Shown here piece by piece: positions 53,441-63,400 of a DNA stretch of 64,000 nt; within the stretch, counting starts at the first letter, position 1, and each line of letters begins with the position of its first letter. The notes beneath the pieces were generated by a model. It made no database searches. It had not been told where the DNA came from and was given only the letters and a program-made list of their open reading frames with translations. The stretch is from assembly GCA_043228905.1 (NCBI GenBank), contig JBHGNT010000010.1, forward strand, positions 14,508,001-14,572,000. Reading direction: 5' to 3'. The position numbers were made by a program, and so were the translations under genes. The DNA comes from Azolla caroliniana (taxonomy: Eukaryota > Polypodiophyta).

Positions 53441-53505
53441 CTGTCAAGATTCGAACTCTTGACATGACCATGTTATAATCGAGTGTTATGTGTTAACCAC
53501 ACATC
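53441..53505 (-). other. tRNA-like sequence
   Basis: Minus strand TGTGGTTAACACATAACACT...CATGTCAAGAGTTCGAATCTTGACA, the same arrangement as 27931-27990. Box B (AGTTCGAATC) is intact; the 5' acceptor strand is missing. Confidence 0.45.
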
Positions 53506-53678
53506 TAGCATATAATCATGTATATATTTCCTCATTGTAGGTTTTAGCTAGCATCATGTGCATAATTTCTCCCTTGTATTATTAACACTTGGCACATGCA
53601 TGCGTACCTACTGCCTACATGCTCTATTGTATCACATGCATGCAACAGGTATGCATGCCACTTAGTATAAATAGTTGA

Positions 53679-53706
53679 GTTCACCTTGAAGGAATTCAAG
53701 GTGAAC
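53679..53706. promoter_or_regulatory. Perfect 12-bp inverted repeat after a TATA box
   Basis: GTTCACCTTGAA and TTCAAGGTGAAC surround GGAA, 15 bp after AGTATAAATA. In RNA it would form a stem-loop near the 5' end. A smaller one (GTTCAAG/CTTGAAC, 52972-52989) follows the TATA box at 52918. Confidence 0.55.
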
Positions 53707-53965
53707 AACGCCAGTCATGGACATATCAATCTAGTATTCTCGTTTCGCCCATCTTCTCTCCTTAATCTTCATCTCTATCTTTATGCTCTTGTGTCATTCC
53801 GTCATCGCTCTGTCGTAGCCTCATCATCTGTGCTCCGTCTTAGTCCGCACTTGGTGTGTCCGCGACAGTTTGTTCACCTTCCAACTAGAAGCATCACCCA
53901 TTCTCGTCATCGCTTCATTGTCTCTATTTTTTAGTTTCTCCTCATCATTGTCTCTATTTTTTTAG

Positions 53966-54517
53966 TTTCCTTCCAGTTCGTGTCCATGTTTTAGTTCCCG
54001 GTGAGGGCCGCACAAGGCCGCTCACTCCCGTTGGTGTTGGTGTTCCAGTTCCCGATGAGGGCCACACAAGGCCACTCACTCTCGTTGGTGTTCGTGTTCC
54101 AGTTACCGGTGAGGTCCGCACAAGGCTGCTCACTCCCGTTGGTGTTCGTGTTCCAGTTCCCGGTGAGGGCCGCATGGTCGCTCATGCCCTTTCGTGTTCG
54201 AGTTCCCGGTAAGGGCCACATGGTCGCTCACGCCCGTTCATGTTCCTATTCTTGTTCCCAGTGAGGGCCGCACATGGCCGCTCACTCCAATTATTGTTCG
54301 TGTTCCAGATCCCGGTGAGGACCGACATGTTTGCTCATGCCCGTTGTTCCTGTTCCAGTTCCCGGTGAGGACCGCACATGGTCGATTACTCCTATTCGTG
54401 TTCTTGTTCCCGGTGAGGGCCACATGGTCACTCACTCGTTCGTGTTCCATTTCTCGGTGAGGACAACATGGTTGCTCATGCCCGTTGGTGTTCGTGTTCC
54501 AACTCTCAGCGAGGACT
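53966..54517 (-). repeat. Minisatellite of 44-54 bp units, about eleven copies
   Basis: The core CCCGGTGAGG and variants recurs at about 54000, 54054, 54108, 54162, 54208, 54260, 54314, 54364, 54412, 54456 and 54508. The first four have an exact 54-base period. Units also carry GTTGGTGTTCGTGTTCCAGT. The array stops two bases before the Gypsy-3 LTR. Its reverse complement matches the repeat pair at 28279-28371. Confidence 0.85.
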
Positions 54518-54519
54518 AT

Positions 54520-55159
54520 TGTCGTGAAGAAAACCGTCCCTTAGCGTAATTGGTGCATAGCGCGCGTGAACCGGCTCTTCACACGTGCGCGCCCTTTAAT
54601 GTATATAATAGAGAATTAGGTACAAAGGTATATCCTAGGTAGGTAGGAAGTTAAGGAGGGAAACGGCTCCCTTCTTGAAGCTATAAAAGAGAGGGAGACG
54701 TGAAAGAAAAGGGAAATTATTATTGGGGGAGGACGAAGTGCTGTCGGACCGAAACCGAACGCTTCTCCTCTGATTCGTTCTCCATTGCTCTTCTCCGCAG
54801 GTTTTCGGGAGGCTTGCGTTGCTTCGAGGAACGCCCGTGTGCTTCCGGCAGCACCTCCATCCTATCGCCTTTCGTGCGCAGACGAGCAGGCATCGGCATC
54901 TGTTCGCTGGCCTGTTCGGTTGTAACCGCTCGCGTGCTCTGTTGTTTATTTGTCATTCATTAATATACAAACATTCGTGTCTCTCTGTCTCTGTGTCCAT
55001 TCGTGTCTTCTGCGTTGACAGGGCCGTGTCCCTGAGTTTCTTTGCTCATACGTAACCGAGCGTCTCTCTCTTTCTCTTTCCCCTTCTATCACCTGCTATT
55101 TGGTTCAAGACCCCGGTGGTCCCGCTTCGTTCTCCACGCACGCGCGTAGAAATGCGACA
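54520..55159 (+). repeat. Gypsy-3 5' LTR
   Basis: 640 bp, TGTCGTGAAG to GCGACA. The TATA box CTATAAAAGA is at 54681. A GC-rich hairpin-like stretch (GCGCGCGTGAA with TTCACACGTGCGCGC) spans about 54560-54590. The LTR is shorter than Gypsy-1's and lacks its CCGG block. Confidence 0.75.
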
Positions 55160-55163
55160 TCTT

Positions 55164-55182
55164 TGGTGAACCCGACGTGAAC
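55164..55182 (+). promoter_or_regulatory. Primer-binding site, Gypsy-3
   Basis: TGGTGAACCCGACGTGAAC, four bases after the LTR. Complementary to the 3' end of some host tRNA that I cannot name. Confidence 0.8.
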
Positions 55183-55203
55183 AAGGTGGCAGAGGAGTAG
55201 AAG

Positions 55204-57330
55204 ATGAGGGGGTCAGATCTTGCAGAGGCCTTGGCTTTGGCCGTGGACCGGATAGTGAGCGCGCGTGAGGGCACCGGCGCCCTTGACAGGGCTATTGAGG
55301 CGATCGTCGGTACGATCGGCCGGTTCAATGGAAAGGATGCCACGAGTTATTTGGCGTCCTACCGGGCAGAGATGTTGATGAGGGATATTCCGGAAGAGAG
55401 GCGTCTTGCCGGATTCCCTCGACTGGTGATGCCGGGCATCCATGCGGAGGTGCTCGAGGTCCGGGCGGAGAGCTGGACCTGGGAGGAGTTCGAAGCACGG
55501 CTCCTGGAGAAATATGGGCTGGATGACGCGCTTCGACTTTCGAAGCGGGGCTTCATGGAGTGGGTGGAGTCCCCCAACAAAGGAAGAAATGCGTCGGTAC
55601 TCCTCCGGGAGTTTGAGGAACGCTTTGCGCGCCTTTCGGCGCTCGATCGGACTATTCTGGACACAAGTCGTGTCCTACTATTTGTCAAATTGGTTGATGC
55701 ACGGGATCAGGAGCAAGTGGGCTCCTTACTGGAAACCGAAGACGAGCTGACGACCGACTGGGCCACGGTAAAAAGAGTCTGCGGTCGTTTTGACAAACGA
55801 TGGGAGTGGGCTGATACAGGGGCGACCAGGGCGGGTCCTGTCGCAGCAACGAAGCTCGAACCGATACCGCAGGCGTGAAGGGAAGAGACGCGGGAGTAGC
55901 TCGAAACCGGTTCGGCTTCGACCGGCGTGGTCAGAGGTTTGTCCGGGGGAACAAGTTTGGAGGAGTTGACACGGGCGGTAAAGGATCTCCAGATCGCCCA
56001 GGCTCGGAGGGAAGGCAGCGAACAGGCTCGTGACCGACGGCCTCCGCCAGGAAATAGGTGCATGTGGTGCGACGAGGTCGGCCATATCCGGAAAGACTGC
56101 GGGGACTTTGCAGAGGCTTTGAGAAGCTGGGTAGGGTACCTGTGGGAAGGTCGGGTGCACGCCAGCGATACTCGGAGGGCCTTGAACCGAAATGACGGGC
56201 GAGGAGGAATGAAAAGGCTGATGGAAGAGGCGGCGGCCCGGCACGCGGAGACCGTCCACTACTCAGCGTCAGCCGGTATTCGGGTTGGAGGCAGCGAGGC
56301 CCGGAAGGGGAGCAAAGCCGGGTTCTGGCCGACGGTGCTGGAAGGCCTCGCCGGTGCCCGACTAAAGAAAGACGAGGCGGACCGTGCGGAGAAGCGGGTC
56401 CAGGAGGTAACCGGGTGGAGTGACCCGGTCGAAAAAAAGACGGGTTTCGTCGAAGCAGCTTGCCAGAACTACGAGGCTCTGGTTGAAGACAAACGGGTAG
56501 GTAAAACCGGAGGGGCCGGACCCTCACAGAGATACAAAACCCGATTCAGGCCAAAACAGAACGAGGCCGGTGAGACCAGTGCCCGGGATAACCACAAGAA
56601 GGGCGGATACCGGTTGGGCACGGAGATCGAAAGGACCACGGACCTACGAAAGGTCCTGGAAGAACGAATCCTCGACAGCAAGGTGGAACTGTCGTTGCGG
56701 GAGGTGCTCGGAATCGCCAAGAAGGAGTTCCACGACTCCATCATAGACTTGGTGAAGAGGAAGAGGCTGTCGACGGAGATAGAACCGGAAAGGCCGGTGG
56801 AGGTGCAGACGACGCACATAGAGGACATGGCGCTGGAAGACGAGTGGGCGGAGAGCCACTATTCGAGGCCACACTTGGCCCGAGCGACCACGGAAACCCC
56901 GGTGAAGATCGGAGATGTTCAGGAACCGGTGGTGGCGCTGGTGGACCACGGTTCGGAAATAAACCTAATGTCCATGGACTTCAACAAGAAGGGGAAATCG
57001 CAGATCAACACCAAGCACGGGTGTAAGATACGGGCGGCGACGTGCACCACCGAGGAACTACACGGGGCCTGCCCAAACGTGGGAGTCAAGATCGGCGACG
57101 TCGAGATAGATCAACACTTCTTTGTGCAGGAGACGTCCTCGCACCCGGTCATACTAGGAGAACCGTATATTACGGCAGGGCGGATGGAGACCAAGGTGTT
57201 GGAAAACGGGTCGGCTTACGCGAGGGTCAAGAGTCAAGACGGGCGTCATTCGGTCCAGTTCCTGACGGTGCGACCGAACCATGAGCAAAACCGCGAGTCC
57301 CTCGGTGGCGAGAACCGAGAGGATTTTTAG
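55204..57330 (+). pseudogene. Gypsy-3 gag and protease (near intact)
   Basis: The ATG at 55204 opens MRGSDLAEALALAVDRIVSA. The capsid-like region includes GRFNGKDATSYLASYRAEML and RGFMEWVESPNKGRN. TGA at 55876 and TAG near 55897 interrupt a linker. The CCHC knuckle CMWCDEVGHIRKDC is at about 56062-56103. The protease has ALVDHGSEINLMSMDF near 56940 and PVILGEPYI near 57150. The frame ends REDF-TAG at 57328-57330, the shared recoding position. Gag would form the particle and protease would mature it. Two stops only, so the copy died recently. Confidence 0.85.
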
Positions 57331-57333
57331 AGA
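57321..57333 (+). promoter_or_regulatory. Candidate -1 recoding site, Gypsy-3
   Basis: GGATTTTTAGAG with gag frame GAT-TTT-TAG and pol frame TTA-GAG. The long RT frame that starts in the text by 57561 is in this -1 frame, with one TGA (57391-57393) between. Confidence 0.55.
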
Positions 57334-59881
57334 GGGTTGTCAAGGCGTGGGGCCACGACAGTCCGCACACTCCCGGAAAACCCCACAAATGAACGATAGA
57401 GGCGAAACCGAAGAAACCTTGTACCATAAGTAGGAAGTTTTGTTTCTTTGACAACGGAGGGTGTACGATAGTCGGCGTCGTTCGCCGAGAAAAGACAAAG
57501 GCGGAAGAGCGACTTCGGGCGTGCGGAGTTCTCGGGCCCAGCGACGAAATCAACGGAGCCGTGGAGGCGGTCTCCTTCGACTATACCTTGGGAATACTGC
57601 GAGAGGTGGTCGGAGAGGGCCTTAAAGAGCACCGGACAATACCGGTTTGTTCAGAAGAGATGTACGAAGTCATCGCGGACTTCAGTCGAGGGCTCGAGTC
57701 GGATCGGACGGCCCGGGTTAACACGAAGTACAAGACTGTGGACCGGAAGGTAAGGCCAATTGCGGCACCCTTACCGGAGGGCAGCGAGTTGCGAATCAAG
57801 GGGGTCGCGTCGGACCCCAGTTTACGAGATCCGGCCTGCATAGGACACGCCTTCACCGACAGAACGCTACGGGAGCTCAAAATCGGTGGGGGCGGGTTCC
57901 TACTGCCGGTGGAAGAAGACCGGTTTCGGAGAATGCTCGGAAAGCACGGGAAAGCCTTCGCATTCTCACCGGGAGAGATCGGGTGCGTAGACCCGACAGT
58001 CATGAAGCCGATGGTGATATTCACGGTACCGCATATGTCGTGGAATCTCAAACCAATTCCGGTACCGAGAGCTCGCATCCCGGAGCTGATGGAGCTGTTG
58101 AGGCAGAAAATTGATATGGGCATCCTCGAACCGTCGAGTGCCCCGTACTCGAACCGGTGGTTTACCGTACCGAAGAAGAACGGGACGTTGCGCTTCATTG
58201 AAGACCTGCAACCGGTCAACAGAGTGACCATTCGGAACGCAGGAATCAGACCAAAGATAGACGAGTTCGTGGAGGCCTTTGCCGGAAGGTCGATCTACTC
58301 GGTTGGTGATATGTACTCGGGGTACAATCAGTTCCAACTAGCCGTAGAGAGCAGAGACATTACGACGATGCGGACTCCTCTCGGCCTAGTGCGGATGAGT
58401 ACCCTGCCACAAGGAGGGACGAACTCGGTGGCCCACATGGTGAATGCGATGAACAATGTGCTAAGGGATTGTATCTCGGACATCACCATGCCATTCTTGG
58501 ACGACATCCCGATCAAGGGATGTCCGGTGGAGGAAAAGGACAAAACGATCGGACCGGACGGATGCCGGAGATTCGTGGCGACACACATTGACGACTGCGA
58601 GATGGTGCTGCAGAGGCTAGAGGACGCGAGGCTCACCTTCTCCAGGGAGAAATCGACCTTCGGGCAATCAGAGATCATGGTCGTCAGACATCTATGCGGA
58701 CCGTATGGCCGGAAACCGTCTCCGGCTAAGGTGGAAGCCATCTCCGCAATGAAGCCCGACTGTAACTCGGTCACGGAGGTACGGAGGTTCTTGGGAGCAT
58801 GCGCGTTCTACCACATATGGATCCCGCATTACGCCCACGTTGCCGAGCTGCTATAAGGGTTGCTTAAAAAGGGGCAAAAATTTGAGTGGCAAGACAAGCA
58901 TGCGGAGTCAGTCCGAAAAATGAAGGAGGCTCTTGCTGCAGCTCCGGCACTCCGGATGGCTGTCTACGAGAAAGGCACTCCCATCTACATAACAGTAGAT
59001 ACGAGTCCGACCGGGATCGGATGGGTCATCAACCAAGAAGATGGGGATGGCATTCGGTTCCCGATCCGGTTCAGCGCGAAGGTCCTCAGCGAGCGACAAC
59101 GAAGATACGCCCAGGTTAAACGCGAACTCTGGGGTATCGTTTCGGCGGTGAAGGCCGATAAAGACTATCTGATCGGGACAGAGGTGATTATCGAGACGGA
59201 CTGCCTGCCGATTCTCGGCATGGTTTCCGGATGCACAACCCCGGACCTGGCAATGCTCAGGTGGATAGCGTACATCAAGTCCCTGGATCCGGAAATACGA
59301 CACATTTCCGGGAAAGACAATGCCATGGCCGACATGCTTTCGAGGGCGCGATTCGACGACGAGGGCGGCATGGTTTCGGAAGACGAGGAAGTCGGCGTAG
59401 ACTTCTTCGAGGCGGCCTACGTGACAACCGAGGGAGGGAGCAATCCGGCACTTAACGATTTTAACGAGAGCCAGTACGACGGGGAGTGGCTGCAGATTGG
59501 GGGATTCTTAAGGACGATGACGCCAGACGCGTCATGGACAAAGAACGAGGCCAACCGGATCCGGAAGAAAGCATACCGATTCTTTCTCCGGGACGGATAC
59601 TTGTGGAAGCACCCGAAGAAGAGAAACGACATCCCGCTCCGAGTAGTGGTGATGGAGGAGGAACAGGAGGAGTTGTTGAAGGCCTACCACGACAGCCCCT
59701 GGGCTGGACACCGTGGGACGTGGGCCACGTTCGAGAAACTAAAGGGGAAGTACTGGTGGCCGGGACTGTACCGGGACGTGCATCGGTTCGTGACAACTTG
59801 TGAGAGCTGTCAGATACACTCCATAGTCCGACATCGGGACGGGCTTCACCCTACATACCCTCTGGCCCTCCACTTCAAATG
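57327..59881 (+). pseudogene. Gypsy-3 pol: RT, RNase H, integrase start
   Basis: RT has NRWFTVPKKNGTLRFIEDL near 58155, LPQGGTNSVAHMVNAMNNVL near 58405 and catalytic FLDDIPIKG at about 58495-58520. FLGACAFYHIWIPHYAH leads to TAA at 58854-58856. RNase H follows: TVDTSPTGIGWVINQ near 58996, KRELWGIV near 59120, ETDCLPILGM near 59195 and DNAMADMLSRA near 59317, giving the four acidic residues. Integrase shows HDSPWAGHRGTW and CESCQ, then is cut at 59881. Only two stops interrupt about 850 codons. Confidence 0.85.
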
Positions 59882-60484
59882 TGTAGAGAAATCGACGCTC
59901 CGATTAACCTTCACCACTCGGCCACAACCGAGTAAGCACGAATCAATGCAGCAGAAAATAGGAACCACAGAGAAAGAACACGAATACACAGGGATTAACG
60001 TGGAAAACCCTAGACGGGAAAAACCACGGGAGTACAAGACTCCAAACCAAAACTATGCACAGAGAAATATACAATGGCGAGCTGCAAGGCGACGACCTTG
60101 AGCTCGTTGTCCTCGCCACAGGCGGCGGAAATACACAGAGGCGTCGACCTCCTCCTCTCTCACGCTCTATCTCTCTCACGGCTGCTCTCTCTTCACTCCT
60201 CTTGAGTGGAAAAACAGAAAAAATGAGTAGCAACTTTAAAACTGTTTGCCCTAAGTCATATTTATACACATATGACTTTGGGGCTATTTACAACTATAGC
60301 CTCAAGGGCCCTTGGCAAACATATTCACAGATATGTCCCTGCATCCGGATCTCGCTCCGGGTACATTCGTCATCCGGCTCCGAAGCCGGGGTCTTCATCA
60401 TCCGGTTCCGAAACCGAAACCGGGCTTGTCGGCATTCATCTCCGATATCCGACCATCCCATCCGAAGGGACCGTAATCCCAACA
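59882..60484 (-). repeat. Copia J 3' LTR
   Basis: 603 bp; minus-strand TGTTGGGATTACGG at 60484 to ...CTCTACA at 59882. It carries the CGGCCACAACCGAG signature at about 59919 and only a weak form of the CCGG block (60345-60420). The minus-strand stretch GTATAAATATGAC near 60265 is a TATA-like box. The exact outer end may be 59880 or 59882. Confidence 0.8.
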
Positions 60485-60496
60485 AACTCCCCCTTC
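60485..60496 (-). promoter_or_regulatory. Polypurine tract, copia J
   Basis: Minus-strand GAAGGGGGAGTT beside the LTR, identical to copia H. Confidence 0.85.
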
Positions 60497-63400
60497 ACTT
60501 CGGCATGGGATGTCTCTCCAATCCGATCCTCTTCCGGCATGCTTCCAGCTTGTCGGGCGTGAGCACCTTGGTCAGCATATCCGACCCGTTCTCGTCCGTG
60601 TGGACCTTCGTCAGCACGAACTCCTTGTCTTCTATCCTTTCCCGGATCCAGTGATATCTTCGCTGGATGTGCTTCGTCCGGGAGTGATAGGCCGCGTTCT
60701 TTGCAAGGTGGATTGCACTCTGACTGTCGCAGTAGAGTTGGTACTCCTCCTGCCGGATACCGAGCTCTCTAATGAAGTCCTTCATCCATATTATTTCCTT
60801 GCCGGCTTCAACAGCTGCCATGTACTCCGCCTCCGTGGTTGACAACGCAACCATCTTCTGCAGCCTCGACTGCCACGAAACAGCTCCCCCTGCATACGTC
60901 ATCACATACCCTGATGTGGACCGGCTGGTATCTGCATCAGCCGACATATCCGAATCGGTAAAGCCGTCGAGTTCGGGCTTACCGGAGCCGAATCAGAGGC
61001 ACACGTTTTCCGTGCCCTTCAGGTATCGGAGTATCCACTTGGCCGCGTTCCAATGCTCTTTGCCGGGATTGCTCATGTACCGGCTCACCACTCCGACTGC
61101 ATATCCTATGTCCGGTCGGGTACACACCATTGCGTACATCAAGCTTCCGACGGCAGAGGCATATGGCACTTTCATCATGTCCTCCTTCTCAGCCTTTGTC
61201 TTGGGACTTTGCTTGCTGGACAGCTTGCAGTTTTCCGGGAGGGTCGATCCGACCGGTCTTGCTTCCGACATGTTGAACCGTTTAAGCACCTTTGTCACGT
61301 ACTTTTCCTGTGACAGCCACAACTGCTTCTTGCTCCGGTCCCGGATGATGTGCATCCCTAGTATTTGTCTCGCCGGACCCAGGTCCTTCATTGAGAAGGT
61401 TCGGTGAAGAGCCTTCTTCAGCATCCGTATCTTGACCTGGTCTCGTTCGACGATCAACATGTCGTCCACGTACAGGAGGAGTATTAGAAAGTCTCCTCCT
61501 TCGAACTTCTTCACAAACACGCAGTGGTCGGACTGCGTTTTGAGGTACCCTTCGTCGGTCATGAAGGAGTCGAACTTCCGGTACCATTGCCGGGGAGCCT
61601 GCTTCAGTCCGTAAAGGCTCTTCTTCAACCGGCATACCAGGTGCTCCTTCCCTTTCTTCTCGAATCCTTCCGGTTGCTGCATGTAGATTTCTTCTTCGAG
61701 GTCACCGTGAAGGAATGCCGTCTTCACGTCCATCTGTTCTACCTCGAGGTCCATGCTTGCCGCTATGCTCAGCACCGTCCGGATGGAGGTCATCTTCACT
61801 ACCGGGGCAAATATCTCGTCGAAGTCGACGCCCTTCTTTTGCTGAAACCCCTTCACCACGATCCTGGCTTTGTATCTCGGGGGGTTTCCGGCATCTCCCG
61901 GTTTCAGCTTGAACACCCACTTGTTTCGAAGTGCCCGCTTTCCTTTCGGCAACTCCACAAGTTCATATGTGTGGTTCTCATGCAGGGAATCCATCTCGTC
62001 CTGCATGGCACTCAACCACCTGCGGCTCTGGGTGTCATGCTTTGCTTCTTCAAAGCTCTCCGGCTCCCCCTCGTCGGTTAGCAACAGGTGCTCTGGTTCC
62101 GGAAATCTCCGGGGGGCCCTTCTCTCTCTTAGAGGATATCTCCGTTCCGGAGCTTCGGTAACCGGTTCTTCCGATTCTTCTTCATCCGAATCTATTTCGG
62201 GATCGGGGCCGGTTCCGGTATCATTTTCATCTTCTTCGGCCGGTTCTGTTTCTTCACCGTCTTCGGCCGGATCCTCGAGTGCTAACCGGTCCCTTGCCGG
62301 TCGGGACTGCTCCTCGTAGAGTTGATCCTCACCGGTCGACTTGGAGCTCTTCATCTTCTTCTCCGACTCCCAGTCGGCGAGTGTCTTGTTCTCCATGAAG
62401 ATGATATCACGACTCCGGAATATCTTCTTGTCGACCGGGTCCCATACTCGGTAGCCGAACTCGTCATCGTCGTAACCGAGGAATATGCATGGCCGGGTCT
62501 TTGGATCTAGCTTTCCTCTCCGGTCCTTTGCCACATGCACGTATGCGAGACACCCGAACACCTTCAGATGCCGGTAGGATACTTCCCTACCGGTCCACAC
62601 TCTCTGCGGCATGTCTCCGTCCAAAGGTACTGAGGGTGATCTGTTTATCACGTATGTCGCCGTCGACATCGCCTCAGCCCAAAACCCCTTGGGTAATTCC
62701 GCATGCGCCAGCATGCTCCGGACCCTCTCCATTATGGTCCGATTCATCCTCTCGGCCAGCCCGTTCAGTTCCGGCGTCTTCGGCACAGTAAACTCGAGCC
62801 GGATTCCCTTCGAGCGACAGTACTCCTGGAACTGTCCCCGGTATTCCCCTCCGTTATCCGCTCGTATCGCTTTCAGCTTCTTGCCGGATTCTCTTTCCAC
62901 TCTCGCGTGGAGTTCTTTGAAGACGGACAACACTTGGTCCTTTGTCTTCATCGGTGCCGTCCACAGTCTTCGGCTATGATCATCTATGAATGTTACGAAG
63001 TACTGGGCTCCGCCATGTGACTTCGTTTCTACCTGACACACATCGGTGTGCACCAACTCCAATGGTGCGCTACGTCTCGTCGGTGGCCTTGAGTGGAAGG
63101 AGGTTCGGTTCTGTTTACCGGCCAGGCAATCGGTGCACTTCTCCAGGTGCACATGCTTCACTGGAATAAGGTTGTCTTCTGCAAGCCTCTTCATCCCCTT
63201 CTCACTCATGTGGCACAGTCTTTTGTGCCACAGCTCACCGGCAGTGTCGGCTGCCACATTCAGCTCTTCCGGACATAACCGGGCATTCATCAGGTACAGT
63301 GTGTTGATCTTCCGGGCCCGAGCCACTATCAGGCTCCCTTTGCTGAACTTCATTACGCCGTTCCGGATGCTACTTGTGTAGCCTTCATCGTCTAGCCTCC

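Larger units (their letters stand above)
52646..53965 (+). repeat. LTR-like promoter segments, related in layout to the Gypsy-1 LTR
   Basis: Three TATA boxes occur: 52918 (ATATATAAAG), 53353 (CTATAAAAGA) and 53664 (AGTATAAATA). Antisense tRNA-like pieces lie about 190-220 bp before the second and third (53166-53232, 53441-53505), with many CATGCA motifs between. Gypsy-1's LTR has the same order. Short palindromes follow the first and third boxes. No open gene is present. I read this as fragments of two LTRs joined together, at moderate confidence. Confidence 0.45.
54520..59881 (+). mobile_element. Gypsy-3, Ty3/gypsy element cut by copia J
   Basis: 5' LTR, primer site, gag-pro, pol to the zinc part of integrase are present. 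At 59882 the LTR of copia J begins inside integrase. The remainder presumably lies beyond the window. This is the best-preserved copy of the Gypsy-1/2/3 family here, with few stops. Confidence 0.85.

Noticed and set aside
27999-54517. Regular direct repeats that could suggest CRISPR arrays
   Set aside because: There are no unique spacers; whole units repeat, and the context is eukaryotic retroelement DNA.
53954-54549. Several open frames on both strands across the long minisatellite
   Set aside because: Low-complexity repeat translation only; unit lengths vary between 44 and 54, so no frame is maintained.
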